NCBI GenBank assembly: GCA_963924555.1
Contig: OZ004598.1
Coordinates: 3,062,501-3,126,500, forward strand
Source: Crambe crambe
Lineage: Eukaryota > Porifera > Demospongiae > Poecilosclerida > Crambeidae
Direction of reading: 5' to 3'
DNA length: 64,000 nt
Position 1 is the first letter of the stretch; the number at the start of each line of letters is the position of its first letter. Below are positions 1 to 13,961 of the stretch, one piece after another. The notes under the pieces were generated by a model. It saw nothing but the letters and a program-made list of their open reading frames with translations, had not been told where the DNA came from and did not search any database. Both the position numbers and the translations under genes were made by a program.

Positions 1-3000
1 ATCCCATACAGATTCCAGGACTATTTAGAAATATCATAAGGATACGTTGATCTATCTTTAGTTCAGCTAATGCAGCTCTCTGCTCTTTAGCAATCGATAC
101 TTTCAAGTCTAGCAACTTCTCTTGCAATGCAGCATAATTACTTTCTTGCTCTCGTCTCATATCTTGAAGTAACTGCTGCTGATCTGATACTATTTGAACT
201 AAATGAGACAAGAGATTGAGATCTGCAGCATCTTTAGGAGTTGACTGGACTTTTGTGGAAGAAGATTCGACTGGCTCACCTGGCAGAACCTCACCATCAG
301 ATTGGCTAAGCAATATAATATAAATTTGAACATCATAATACCAACAAAGAAAGAGAGTACCTTGGTGCCTCCAACATTTCTACAGGTACATCAGCTGATG
401 TTAACCCACTGGATATCTGTTTTTTCCCTTTTCTGGACCGTCTTCTTGATCTGGATTTAGTTTTCAAAACACCCTCGACACTTTCGAAAGCAGGCTTTGA
501 TTGAGTGAGAGCATCTTGAAGTGGATAAGCCATCGGCAGAGCGGGGTTATTTTGATTTAGGTCATCAGGAGGGATACCAGGTACTCCAAGTCCCAGTTGA
601 TCATTAGGTTGCAATTGTGAGTCCAGAGGACTCCCTAGAGCAGAGGGCATTGTAAGTCGTAACCCTGGTAACTGGTTGTCTTTCTGATATAATTCGCTTG
701 AAACTACACCCTTTACTGCACTAGCCTCATCCAAGTCATAAATGGTACTTTGAGAGCTCTCTTTAGTTAATGGGACTTCTGAAGTCCCACTGTCAGGCTG
801 CTGTGACTCATTAGAACCTTCAATTCTTGAATCACTTGCTCCACCATTATGATCATCTTCCATATCCTCCATTTCATTCTCATTTTGACTAGAAGATTTA
901 GCCCTCAATACATTAAGAAAAGAGGCTGAAGACTTAGTAGCAGCAGCATTAACTATTTGTGAGTGTTCATCTCCACTTTGGGGTGTTTCATTATGAAGGG
1001 AGACAATTTCACCAGCTACTCTGAGAGCTTCCTCCTGTTCTTGCAATTTCACAGGATCACGAAGTAATTCAGTGAACTCATCAAAACTATGTTGATTTGA
1101 TTCACTTGGCATACCAAGACTTGGTGATTGAGGTTTTTCAACATCAAGCAATTTAAAAATATTATCGAAAGCTTTCTGTGTAGCTTGAACACTTGGTTCA
1201 TCTTCTTCACTTGTACTCTCATGAATAGGAACAGTTCTTGCACTATTACTACTACTTGTATGTACCTGAACGGTGATGTCGAGATCATCCTCTACTTCAG
1301 CTGATTTTTGTCTCAATTGGTCTCTAGCACTCGAATCAACTACATCACTACTTTCAGGAGAAACAGTCTCTGGAACAGTAGCATTTGACTCAAGTCCAGT
1401 GAGCAATCCTTCAGCCAACTCATCATTCTTTGAAGGATTATCACACTCTGACGTAACTGCAGTGAGTGAGCTATGAACATCAGATCTTGAGTGGGAACTA
1501 TTAATGGGTTGATTGCCAATGGGTACATGCCCTAAATCTTCATTCTTCATCAAATCATTAACTTGTGAAGTTTCATTACTGTTTGCAGCATCCCTGATGG
1601 AAGCAGGGCTAAGCAGGGGGCAAAGAGGAACTGCACTATCATGTGTATCTTCTACTTTAGCTGGCAAAGTAAATTCAGATGGAGTTAGAAGTTTAGGGGA
1701 ATCTGCTGTAAATATATACAAAGTTAGTAAAAGCTTCGATCCCAAATAGGGGATGGACCATATATCACATAATGATACATTACATTCATGCACATAACTG
1801 TCTCTTACTAAGAGAAGCAAGTGAGTGAAATTTGACTGCAGACTGGCTATTCGAAAGATTCTCATTTAAATCTGCAGGAAGGGATGTTGGTTGCAGATGA
1901 ATGGGAGCATCAGAGCTTATGTCAAATGAAGGAACAGGATCACCCGTCAGTGTATCATCATAATGAGAAACTTCTGAGGCCATCACTAATAGTGCTTCCT
2001 TACTGGGTGGGACACCATATATATCTGGTGGTTCAAACTTAACCAAGAGTTCTTGCATTGACCTTCACAAAAGGTTATTGAGATATGATTACTAAAGAAG
2101 GTTACCCTTACAGTCATAATTATATTCTTACTTTGTGTGCACACAATGAAGTTTTATCATGACAATATTCCTTCGGCTATCAAAAAGAGAAACATCTTTC
2201 TTTAATTCTCCAACTGTATCATCCTCTGCACTGTCATCTCCGCTATTCTCATCTTGACCAAATTGTGAAGAAAGAGCCACACAGCCAGAAATAATAAAGC
2301 TTAGAATGGGCTGAGTGAGTAGATACTCAGTTACTGATGTGACTGAAGCATCTCCCAAACCAGAGCTGTGGAATAATTGGAGGACCAAAATAGCCTATAA
2401 TGGATGAAGAGAGTGCATTATTCAATCTTTGACTTCACAACCTATAGTTCACAGTATAAAAAAAATATTCTGTTACTTCTCTACTAGGCCAGCAGCCATT
2501 AAAAACTCCAACTTCAGCCTCAAACAATGTCTAGATGATACTCTCATGAGTTTAAATTGTGTCATATTATCGGATAAAGGCGCATAACTGCACAGCAAGA
2601 GTTCTCTTTAGATAAAAGCTCAGAAGTAGCTATCTGACACAGCATTTCAAGAGTTGAAAAAACCAGACTGTCATAACTATTATGTCACCATCACTAACTG
2701 AACTACCCATGAGGTTTGGGGGGATAAGTTATCAGTTTGAATGACTTAGGCTGACTATACCAGGGTTTCATTCAGAACTTTGTCGAAGGGGGGGGGGGGG
2801 GGGGGCAGATACAATTCTGAGGAGGGGTGTAATTTTTAATGGTGAATATAGGAGGGGGGAGTAGATCTGCATATGGTAATTTATTTGTTTTTGGAGGACT
2901 CATTGTTGGCTAATTCTCCTACCATTTTCATAAGTATCAGCAATGTTATGTATTGAGTTAAGGGCTAGGGTTAGGGTTAGGAGGGAGGGGGGATTTCGGA

Positions 3001-5440
3001 TTTTTTTTCTTAGGTGGGGAAATCCCAGGTCCCCCCCCCCCCCCTCCTAAGCAACAGGGAGGGCTAAGAGTACAAGGAGGAAATGTACATACAAGTAGGT
3101 CAGTTGACACAGTATGTGTTGCAGAAATAGCACATTACATAATTCATGGCTCAGAACAGGTTGAGATGAAAGCTCACAAGATTCTGTGTACATGATTATT
3201 GTCTGGTGTGTGAGTGTTAGGAATTTTCAAGGGGGGGGGGCAAAAAGGGAGTAAATGCCACCCTGCCCCCCTAAACGAAACCCTGTATATATACCCCATC
3301 TTTCTTCCCACTATGCACAACTGTGAACTTATTATCTCACCATTCGATTAGAGTCAGTTGCTATGAGATATGATGCTGAAAGATCAACATTAAGCAAAAT
3401 GTGAGACTCTACATTGTTTTCCGATGAGAAGAATCTATGCATATCATAAAGTACATACACTTCACATAGTATTAATGTACAAACAATTTCCCATACCTGA
3501 TGGTCTGTAAACATTTCCAATTAACCGTGCACCAAATCTTTATTTCAGTATTACTTTTGGAAGCAGTCATCAAGAATCTCCAATACTGGTTCCCAGGATC
3601 CTGGGAGAGATGATTATCACAAAATATGAGCCTGGTAACTGGGCTTCCATTGTGTGGAACAAAATCATGAAGACATCTGTAAAAATATATAACAAAGGAA
3701 CAGAATCATAATGTTACAATTATTTGCAGCATGAATTTAGGGTAAGTAGTGCATTTGTAAATGCACTATGTACTTATGTATATGGTGGTCATTAATTTAA
3801 GAAGACGACCATAAAATGATAGTGTTAATGGAAGGATTTTGCAGGCATCTTGGCTACCTGGCAAATGCACTTTGTGAAGCTCATGTTGCACTACCAAAAC
3901 GTTTCATGCTAGCAAGTAGTTGATAATAATAATTTCTTGCCATCTAGCTAATTAGATATTTGAACTTATACCATGCCTTACTTTGGTGGTTCCTTAGTGT
4001 CGTCCTTCTCCCAGCACACCTGCCAAAATTTTAGGTGTCCATCTTCACTGGCAGTAGCAAGCACTGATCCATCCGGAGACAGAGACAAGTCATGAATACT
4101 CTACAAGTGAAAATAGTGTGGGAAATTACTGATCCTCAAAAATTACTCTTCTATTAATTAAAGGTAGGCACATTAGCACTAGCAGCAGGCTAGGCCATAG
4201 TTACACCTAGCTATATTGTAGTCAGATTGATCTCCTGTTTGTACAAGGTTGTTACTAACATAATAATATGGTACGTGCTGAAACCCATTTCTCACGATTT
4301 TTTAGATGTACAAGAGCTTACACTCTCATGAGCATTTGAAATGGAAAAACAACCACAACAGAGCTTGTCTCTAGGCACTGTCATGCCACTAGAATATGTA
4401 GAAAAAATATCACGTATATCCAGTACTTCCACCTAAGAAAGGAGATATGTAGTTATGTAAGCATTAAAATTACTAGTCAAAAATATACTGTACACACATT
4501 ATTTCCATGAGTTACAACTATGTTGCATATTTCCTGGTCTTCTTCTTCTTCTTCCTGTGAGGAGACATGAGGACTCCATACCAAACGGTGCTCATCACTA
4601 TCAGGAGTGGAACTTTTGTGGATCACAATCTTCAGTGCATCTCTAAATAATAAATTACATTTATTTTCAGTTAGCTGGACTTGCAAGAGGATTAAAGCTT
4701 AGCTGGTTATTTTGCAGGTCTCTGAATGTACTAACATTTGAATTTTAGTCTCCTCTGAAGTTTTATCCAAATCCCAAATGTACAAGTTTCCTCCCTGGTC
4801 AATACAAGCTAACAAATTGGAATCCACATGGCAAAAAGCAACATCCACTACTGCTCCTACAAAACCTTTAAGTAATACTCTACTGTTGGTTTCCTGTTGA
4901 ATCAGACGAAGTACATAGCCATTTCGACCCTCTAGTACATACGACAGATACTTCCTGTTGCTAGCTACGATTTTTCCATGGTGGGTGGGAAGGTCCCAAT
5001 TCTGATTAGTAACTGTTGATATCTTCACCTGTAGGGGAAAAAAGTACTAAGCCTGCCAGTTGTCCAACACAGAGTGGAGTCAGGAACTAGCTAGAACACT
5101 AGTAGTTAAAAGATACATATTCAGTAAACGTCGAGTCTCCCAAGTTAAATCTATACAACTCATTGATGAGGGAATTCTTTAAAGTTACCTTGTTGCTGCC
5201 AGAATCCACCTGTCCTGAACTTGATGCTACACTAGCATGAATGTTCACTTCAAAACCATGAATAGTGTGAGGGTGATCTCTTCCATTGAGAGAACTGTAT
5301 TTTACATACAAAATATTCAATGCAGCTACCTAGCCCTAGCCCTAGCCCTAGCCCTAGCCCTAGCCAATAATTCCTTACATATTTTGAGAATAATCAGGAC
5401 CAAACTCGTCCAAATCATTTATGCCACTACTGAATTCCAT
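1..5440 (-). CDS. EDC4: EDC4/Ge-1, enhancer of mRNA decapping 4 (partial, multi-exon)
   Basis: Scaffold of the cytoplasmic P-body decapping complex; in animals it links DCP1 and DCP2. The N-terminal WD40 region is spread over short exons: 4732-5028 carries LLKGFVGAVVDVAFCHVDS and GNLYIWDLD; about 3990-4100 carries SPDGSVLATASEDGHLKFWQ; about 3540-3680 carries the family stretch FCDN...WRFL...KIWCTVNWKCLQTIR. Exon 2128-2388 ends in a family-typical I-K-L-HCVHTK. Exon 333-1707 is a long low-complexity Ser/Glu/Asp linker ending in a basic KSRSRRRSRKGKK patch. Positions 1-300 encode a coiled coil (SHLVQIVSDQQQLLQDMRRE). The ATG at 5438-5440 opens a 22-residue first exon; the donor near 5373 joins in phase to an acceptor (AAATACAG) near 5290. 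The conserved C-terminal helical domain lies beyond the window edge. Introns hold a (CTAGCC)n tract at 5329-5365 and repeats at 2400-3300. Identity is secure; some exon edges are approximate. Confidence 0.9.
5329..5365. repeat. (CTAGCC)n hexamer tract, EDC4 intron 1
   Basis: Six tandem CCTAGC units. The complementary strand reads CTAGGG, one base from the TTAGGG telomere repeat. A four-unit tract of the same hexamer is at 58791-58813, and a mixed CTAGGG/TTAGGG tract is at 2963-2981. Confidence 0.9.
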
Positions 5441-5514
5441 CGCGCATGTATCTTTGCAGCAATTCTAGAAGAAGCACACTTTTTTCTAGAAAAAGCACAC
5501 CTACACGTATAAGT
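5441..5514. promoter_or_regulatory. Divergent EDC4 / uL4m promoter
   Basis: Only 74 bp separate the EDC4 ATG (minus strand, 5438-5440) from the preferred uL4m ATG (plus strand, 5515). The core promoter elements of both genes must therefore lie in this gap or inside the transcribed ends. A CGCGCATG box sits at 5440-5448. I see no TATA box. An upstream in-frame ATG at 5446 would extend uL4m and leave only 5 bp between the two start codons, so the 5515 start is more plausible. Confidence 0.6.
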
Positions 5515-6315
5515 ATGGCACAGTTAAGGCCTTTCCAGAAGCTTCGTATCGATTCTATTCTCATGAGGAGTTATCATGCTATCACCAAAATTGACTCCTC
5601 GATTGCCAATTCAGAAATTCAAGATATTGCTAAGGGTAAACCACTTTTGCATTATGCCCCTCCACCTAAGCAAGGTTGGCTTATCTCCTTCCTAACTGGT
5701 AAAAAGATGGGGATTGTGGATCTGGATGAGATGATTTTTGGAGCTCCTCCTCGCTTAGATATTCTTCATAGAGTAGTGGTATGGCAGTGTGCAAAAATGC
5801 GTGCTGGTACAGCTAAGACCAAGAATAGAGGTGAAGTTCGAGGCGGAGGACGTAAGCCACACAGGCAGAAAGGCACTGGAAGAGCCAGACAAGGAAGCAT
5901 TAGGGCACCCCATTTTCGTGGTGGAGGAGTGGTTCATGGACCTAGGGGTCCAATTTCATATGATTATTCACTTCCGAAGAAAGTATGCAGCATGGCCCTC
6001 AGAACTGCTCTCTCTGTTAAGTTTGCTCAAGGAGATCTTACCATTGTGGATACCTTGGAGACCAACAGTTTGAAGACTAAAAATTTTGTTTCACTCATGG
6101 AGTTGCATAACTGGAATTCAGTCTTGCTGGTTGATGGTGGAGATGTGAATGTTAGTCTTTGTCGAGCTACAGCCAATCTTCAAAAGGTGGATGTTTTGCC
6201 CAGCAGGGGACTCAATGTATATAACATTTTACTGCGTGATAAACTAGTGCTGAGTGTGGGTGCAGTGCGAATGTTGGAGCAAAGACTAGTAAAAGCTATT
6301 AAACCAGTTGCATGA
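5515..6315 (+). CDS. MRPL4: Mitochondrial ribosomal protein L4 (uL4m)
   Basis: Large-subunit protein of the mitochondrial ribosome. It is a single uninterrupted exon of 266 codons. The L4 signature is clear: PRLDILHRVVVWQ, then AKTKNRGEVRGGGRKPHRQK, GTGRARQGSIRAPHFRGGG and VHGPRGPISYDYSLPKKV, the loop that reaches into the exit tunnel region in bacterial L4. The C-terminal part (SVLLVDGGD, SRGLNVYNILLRDKLVLS) has the usual family shape. The first roughly 30 residues are basic and hydroxylated, as expected for a mitochondrial presequence. An in-frame ATG at 5446 would add 23 residues, also Arg/Ser-rich, so the start is not fully certain. The stop at 6313-6315 is 96 bp from the convergent CK2 alpha stop. 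Confidence 0.93.
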   Translation: MAQLRPFQKLRIDSILMRSYHAITKIDSSIANSEIQDIAKGKPLLHYAPPPKQGWLISFLTGKKMGIVDLDEMIFGAPPRLDILHRVVVWQCAKMRAGTAKTKNRGEVRGGGRKPHRQKGTGRARQGSIRAPHFRGGGVVHGPRGPISYDYSLPKKVCSMALRTALSVKFAQGDLTIVDTLETNSLKTKNFVSLMELHNWNSVLLVDGGDVNVSLCRATANLQKVDVLPSRGLNVYNILLRDKLVLSVGAVRMLEQRLVKAIKPVA

Positions 6316-6411
6316 ACTTAATATTAAATAGATTTTACGGAAAAAAAAAATCACTAAAATAAGTAATAAGCATGATGGTGTGCATTATCATAAATATATT
6401 GTTTTGCAATG

Positions 6412-8252
<1,841 letters not shown>

Positions 8253-8317
8253 CGAAGATGATGCTGGAACTATATGACAAGAATACAGGACTTCACAACA
8301 CAACTCTATTTCATTAT

Positions 8318-8420
8318 TGGCGAGCGAAGCGAGCCACTCTTTGGTCATGTCAACAGGAGCTCGAGATATATATGTATACACGTACATCAAAAAAATATCA
8401 TTGTGCATGCGCTGAACCAA
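8318..8420 (+). repeat. Fragment of the GCGAGCGAAGCGAGC repeat in the CK2 alpha 5' flank
   Basis: Starting 66 bp upstream of the CK2 alpha ATG, the sequence matches the left end of the 390 bp repeat found at 24765, 25130 and 27308: GGCGAGCGAAGCGAGCC, then TGGTCATGT, GGAGCTCGAGATATATA and a CGTAC block. A GCATGCGC box at 8405-8412 is in the same relative position as in the full copies. The right part of the repeat is absent. Confidence 0.75.
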
Positions 8421-10981
8421 TTGCTAAGCGACAACAAACTCATTTTAATGTTGATAAGTAAAAACTAATCTTGTGAATTTGACAATTAGCTACTATAGTA
8501 CGGAGCCACCAAAGGCTAAAAAGAGAAAAACGGAGACAGAGAAAGAGATAAGAACTAGGCTGGACAAAAGAAATGAGGCCTAGCATGTGCCCCTCCCACT
8601 GTCACACCCAATAATACATGTATACAAAAAAAAATGGTGTAAACTGTATGTATGTGCATGAGGACATAACTTCACATTATCAACATTGCTTCGCTCGCCC
8701 AACGTTTTATGAACGATTCCTAGTATGCACACTATTTCCATTTTTTTTTGGATGCCCATGTGAGCATCTACAGCAAAGGGATTAGGCTCAACATGTATAA
8801 TTATGTCTGTGAGCAAAAAAAAAAACAAAAAAAAACAAAAAAAAAACATTAAACTCATCGAGTGAACAACAAAATTCATGCTACTATTTAGAATGCTTAT
8901 CATCTCCAATGATGTCATCAAATCCCAGCTTTTCAATCTGATCGGCACACCCATTATATGCTCACACAAAATCTAAGATGTCAATGTCATTCTGTTGCAA
9001 AGCAAGCCAAAATTACATACCCCAAGTAATAGAAGCTGTAATAAATGTAGCAGCTTGCTGCTGAGAAAGAGAAGATGGCTTGAAGCTTTAGAGTGCATGT
9101 AAGAGCAGAGTAAGGCCAGCAGAACAGAATGCTATTTCTCCTACCCTAGCTATGTAATTAGACGTCACATACTACTGCGTTATATTGGCGACCCTTAAGC
9201 ATGCCAGGAGAGCTTACAAATGAAAGCTTCATGCACGGAGAATCCAACAGCAGAGTCGAGTGGAAAAATCACCAACATTTAAGGTGGGCTTTCCAGCTTT
9301 ATTATCTGTGCTACCTTCAATACCTTGTTGCTCGTACCTTGTTATTCTTCCCTAGGCTTTAGTTGGCATTTTTCATAAACTAGCAGCTAGCTGAATAGAT
9401 GGAAACCCCACCCCTTTCACAACTTATTTATGTGACGACCTTTACCAAATACTCCAGCTAACTTCTACTCAGTATGCAGTTTGGCCCTCGAAATAAAAAT
9501 ATGATCACCCATCCCACTAATATATCACACCTGTGGGACATAAATAATGGTCTGCACTTGTCTTGTGAATAATTCTTGGCGAGATACTACAGTCAAAAAA
9601 CTACAGTTTTAGACACTCTAGAACACAGTCATTGCAGAGAAACTGAATTGCTAAAGTAGTCATGACTCAATCAATTTTGTGGTATCAATTTTCTGTGTTG
9701 ACTGTCTTGAGAAGGTCAAGGTGCAGGGTCAGGCAAAGAGAATTTGGCCAGAAAGAAAGAAAAAAAAAACACACACACACTTAAGTTTCATTTCAATTGC
9801 TTTCAAGTGACATAACTCATCTATAGAGCTTTTTCATTGTCATGTAGGTGACACATGTTGATCTCCACCCCTACAAAAGCAGTAAACAAATCACTCTAAT
9901 TCTTATCACACAAGGTGTGGCTTCTCGTACTAAAAGATATGTCTTTACTTTAGCAACTAATTGCAACATACTGAAGATCATAACTACTGCTGGTGTAGCC
10001 AAATTCACCTATTCACTTGTACACCAGGACAGCCAAATATCACAGTATATAACTTCCATGTACTTTAGAATAAGTCCGTATTTTTCAGCAAGTGTCTGGC
10101 CCTGCCCATTGGTTCATGTAATCATGAAATATGGTCAGCACATGGCTAATTAGTTGTGTTTTTCTTCAGTTGTAGAATAGGAAGTACTAGCCAGTATTAC
10201 CATCTAATAGTCAGACTTTCAGTTATCGAGAAGTCCAATACAGTGCATCTGATGATCCTCAATTAGCCATGCTGTCAAGAATATCTGCCTCACTGTCAGG
10301 TAAACAGTCCCATTATTTATGGACCATAATCTAAATAGGAGTGCACTACATGCAAATCCTTGTTCACATGTGCGCTTGTAAATTAATTCAATGGGCGATA
10401 ATGGCTCAGGTAAGGGGTCTTCATTTAGAAATACTACCAGCAGTAAGAGTCCTTATTTCAGCATTTAACTAACTGTAGTTGCTATTGTTTCAAGCAGTAG
10501 ATGTCTGATAAATTTTGATAACTAAGATATGGCAGAGAGCATGCCATGCCATCATCCTAGCTAATGAATCATAAAAAAGTTCAATTGGACTCGATCATAA
10601 CTCATAACTTTGCTTTGCTCTGAATTACTTAAAGCAGAGTCATGACAGGCACTACACTCATACTGACACTACAGGATATGAATATTATGAGAGCAGCTAC
10701 TGGATGCTAGCCAATGCCAGTAGGGTGTAATACTTATAGGAACATGAACTGGTACTTTCAAGTGATAATTTACTCACGTTTTTTAGTATTCCTCGCCAGC
10801 GTTTGTTTCGGAACTCACAAAAGGGTATCTTTAAAAAGTCTTGGCCCCCCCCAACACCTGTCTCAGTTCTCGACCTCTCAGCCACACAAACACGAATATC
10901 GTTTATTTAGAGAGGAAATTATTTCACTAGAAGTTGACCTCTGACCTTCCGCTTCCGAGGCGACACATAATAATTATAATA
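8421..10981. other. Intergenic gap between CK2 alpha and gamma-SNAP
   Basis: I find no coding sequence here. About 9062-9490 is a copy of the dispersed repeat family R1 described under 46141. A-rich tracts lie near 8815-8847 and a CA run near 9770. The rest is unstructured AT-rich DNA. The final stretch before 10982 contains the gamma-SNAP promoter; no TATA box is obvious. Confidence 0.6.
9062..9490 (+). repeat. Dispersed repeat R1, near full-length copy
   Basis: Contains GCTTCATGCACGGAGAATCC, AGGTGGGCTTTCCAGC, CCTAGGCTTTAGTTGGCA and GACCTTTACCAAATA in the same order as the copies at 46141 and 46560. No open frame is conserved between copies, so it is probably a non-autonomous element. Confidence 0.75.
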
Positions 10982-13857
10982 ATGGCTACTCAAGCTAAGG
11001 TCAAGGAAGGTGATAAACTTGTTATTGACGCAGAAAAGAGGTATGGAGTCACCAATAGTTGCTAGCTACCTTTGTAATAGCTACTTATGTCTAGTCTTAA
11101 AACTAACTGGCTGAAGTGGAATCCAGATTATGATAATGCTGCTCATTCCTTCGACAAAGCGGGTATGTCTATTGATAAGAATGGCAAATCACTAGTTGTC
11201 TTACAAGAAGACTGTTGTCTAGTAGAGGCAATAGTCTCATAATAGCCTTGGCAATAATCTCATGCACACAGACTCGATTTAGGGTCTGTGGTCGCAAGAC
11301 TATAGAGGCAATAGGACTTCTACCCATATAAAATGTTTTATCACATTTTGTAGCTTTGTGCTATCGTAGTGCTAAGGCATATGACAAAGCAATTCAAGCA
11401 TTAGAGTCTGCTTCAGATGCTTACTACAAAAATCATGCGTATCCTCTTCATAATTACCTCATTATTGGTGACAATGATGTTCATTTTCCTTAACATAATT
11501 TTCATAGTTTATTTCACTCAGGGAAGTAAGTGCATAGCCATAGTATGCTGGACTTAATTTTGATATCCATGCTTATGATTATCTTTGGTGACATACATAG
11601 ATCTTTGGAACAAGCAGCAAATATTTATCGGGTAAGTATAGCTATTCTTCATATTACAGATGATGCCAAAAAATTTGTGTGCAGGATATGAAAGATGCAG
11701 ATCGAGCAGCAGATTTTTTGCAGAGAGCCAGTGCCATGTATCACGAAAGTGGGCATGGGGACACAGCAGGTCAAGTTCTTAGTAAGGCTGCAAAGTAAGA
11801 AATATTGTATGGATCAATAATGTATACTCATTACAATGTCATTGTAACAGGTTGATGGAATCAACTGATCCTATTAAAGCAGCTGAATATTATTTAGCCA
11901 CAGCTGATCTTCATGACATAGAGGAAAAATACAGAGATGCTGCCAATGCAACTAGAGCAGCTGTTAATATGTATGCCAGAGCACGACAGTGAGTTGATCT
12001 ATTAGGGCTGTATAATATTTCAAGGGAGCTGAGTTAGAGAGCAATTTTTGTTTTTCGTTGTTGTTTTTTTGTTGTTGGCACCCCTGTACATATCTGGCTG
12101 GAGAAGTACATAGTGGTAGAGATTATGGGCCTATTGTATGTAGCTCTGTTATTATGGATTATTTCACTCTTAATAGCCTTGATAAGATGCTGGATACTCT
12201 TTATCGTTTTAAAAAAATAAATGATCAGTTGAGTCAGCATAAACATTTGTATGAGGTAACTTCTCTTATTGTAGTTATTGTATGTATAAAAACTTGGGAT
12301 CAGATTGCAGCTGTAGAAATTGTGATTCACCTCCATAATGATGATGGTGTAGCAGCTTCTGACACACTCAACACTGCATTAAGGTATACTATAGGCTAAA
12401 AAAATAAATAAGCCATGTTGCATTTTGATGCAGCAAATTTATGTACACGTGGGCCTTCTATTCCACAGAATACCTGGATTCTCTGATTCAGACTACTCTC
12501 CTGTCTTGCAAACATTAGTAGAAGCATACAAAGAAAGGGATGAAGAATTATTCTGCAAGATTTGTGATGATAGTATTTTCAAGACGATGGATAATGAAGT
12601 ATGTAACCTATTCAAAATATTTTGAAAGGACCCTCTGATAAGAGGATACATATAAATTATTCAGACAAGTAGGGGATAGGAGAGCCTACCCCTCCTAATT
12701 TCAATAACCACTTTGTAACTTGATAGGCTCAGGCTCACTAAGGTGCCTCATCAGAGAGTGTATTAGCACTCTTAAGTAGGGATGGCAGGTCAAAGGTCAC
12801 AAGACTAAACCTGTATTGTAGCATTGGAGGTTCCATCATGTTGATGAAGCTTGAGCATCAAGAGACCAACCTTAAAGTAGCTCTTCTTTTGACCAATCAA
12901 TCATTTCAACAACCTGAGTGACAGCAAATACAAGAGGTATTCAGACATAGAAGTTAAGGTCCAAAAGATTGGAAAATGACATGCTATTCTAAGTTAGGAT
13001 TAATTATGGCACAGTCAATTTTGAGTACATGTTAGTATAGTATAAAATTAATGAACCATTTCTGAAATATGGGATTAGAAGATTATGATACCAGACGATT
13101 CAATTTTGTAAATGACACTGCTTTGTTTTCTGCTCTTCATACTTGAGTCCTAGCACACTGAAGTCAGAAGTTGCTGACAGTAGAAGAGAACCATTCCTGC
13201 ATAATGAAGGAAAAGGTTTTATATAATGGGGCATCTGCCATCCCTACTTGGAGAGTACTATCATATGCTCTGATAACTTTTCTTCAAAGGGCAACCTTAA
13301 TTAAATGGACTATTACTATAATACCTCTGAAGATCTCTGCAAGGCTTTCCCCAGTGTGTGTTCTTTATTTAGAGGTTCTACTCTATACAATTATTGATGT
13401 AAGATTCTCTAATTGTAGATTGCCAAGTTAGCAAGAGATTTGAAGAAGAAACTGGACTTTGATGGTTTTCAATCTCCAAGACATCAAAGTACTACTTCAC
13501 CAGCTTTACCTGTGACTTCACAATCTAATTCAGCATCCAGATTCGTTGGAGACATGAAGGCAGAATTGTTTGAGACAGGAACTAAAGGTATGACTGGATT
13601 GTTTGGGATGACAGGGCTAATTATGCAGTTGGCCTGACATTTGATGGCATGCACTGAATTTTCACTGATTTTAAACACCTGCTAATACTGTATTCCACAT
13701 AATGTCAGACCAATAGGAAAAGCCAAACTGCTGGACACCTGTATTTCCCCACCTAATTTTTTTTACTCTTCATATTATCTTTATAGATAAAGAAGAATCT
13801 ACCGTATCAACTATACAGCAAGAGTCAGACGATGATGATGAAGCTGGTATCTTATAA
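10982..13857 (+). CDS. NAPG: Gamma-SNAP, NSF attachment protein gamma (multi-exon)
   Basis: Soluble adaptor that recruits the NSF ATPase to SNARE complexes. The TPR-like helical repeats are spread over about ten short exons: ATG at 10982 (MATQAKVKEGDKLVIDAEK), then SLKTNWLKWNPDYDNAAHSF at about 11093, ALCYRSAKAYDKAIQALESA at about 11352, SLEQAANIYR at about 11603, DMKDADRAADFLQRASAMYH at about 11689, AAEYYLATADLHDIEEKYRD at about 11880, WDQIAAVEIVIHLHNDDG at about 12298, SDYSPVLQTLVEAYKERDEE at about 12489 and IAKLARDLKKKLDFDGFQSP at about 13419. The last exon (about 13787-13857) is acidic, QESDDDDEAGIL. Exon phases join where I checked them (exons 1-3). Gamma rather than alpha SNAP is favoured by the long acidic tail and the repeat pattern. 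One intron carries a 540 bp inverted-repeat element. CDT1 starts 104 bp downstream on the same strand. Confidence 0.85.
12745..13290. mobile_element. MITE-like element, family M4 (gamma-SNAP intron)
   Basis: Left terminus CATCAGAGAGTG...TTAGCACTCTTAAGTAGGGATGGC at 12748-12787 is matched in inverted orientation by TGCCATCCCTACTTGGAGAG...CTCTGATAACTT at 13238-13283. The inner sequence is shared with 17120-17632 in the CDT1 intron (GGAAAATG, GCACAGTCAATTT, CATACTYGAGTCCTAGCACA). No coding capacity is seen. Confidence 0.75.
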
Positions 13858-13904
13858 CCATAAACTTACATTGTTGTAAAATTTATTTTAATCTTATGTT
13901 ATAC

Positions 13905-13961
13905 GCATGCGCAATTTTAAAGCGCGCTTTGGGGCCGGCCGGGGGGGAGAGGAAAGTGAAG
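13905..13961 (+). promoter_or_regulatory. CDT1 proximal promoter
   Basis: The 104 bp between the gamma-SNAP stop and the CDT1 ATG holds a GCATGCGC box (13905-13912), resembling the NRF1 consensus, and the palindrome AAAGCGCGCTTT (about 13919-13930), then a G-rich run directly before the ATG. No TATA box. The function is inferred from position and motif only. Confidence 0.45.

Noticed and set aside
8580..8969. 129-codon minus-strand open frame rich in Phe
   Set aside because: Translation of A-rich tracts; low complexity and no motif.
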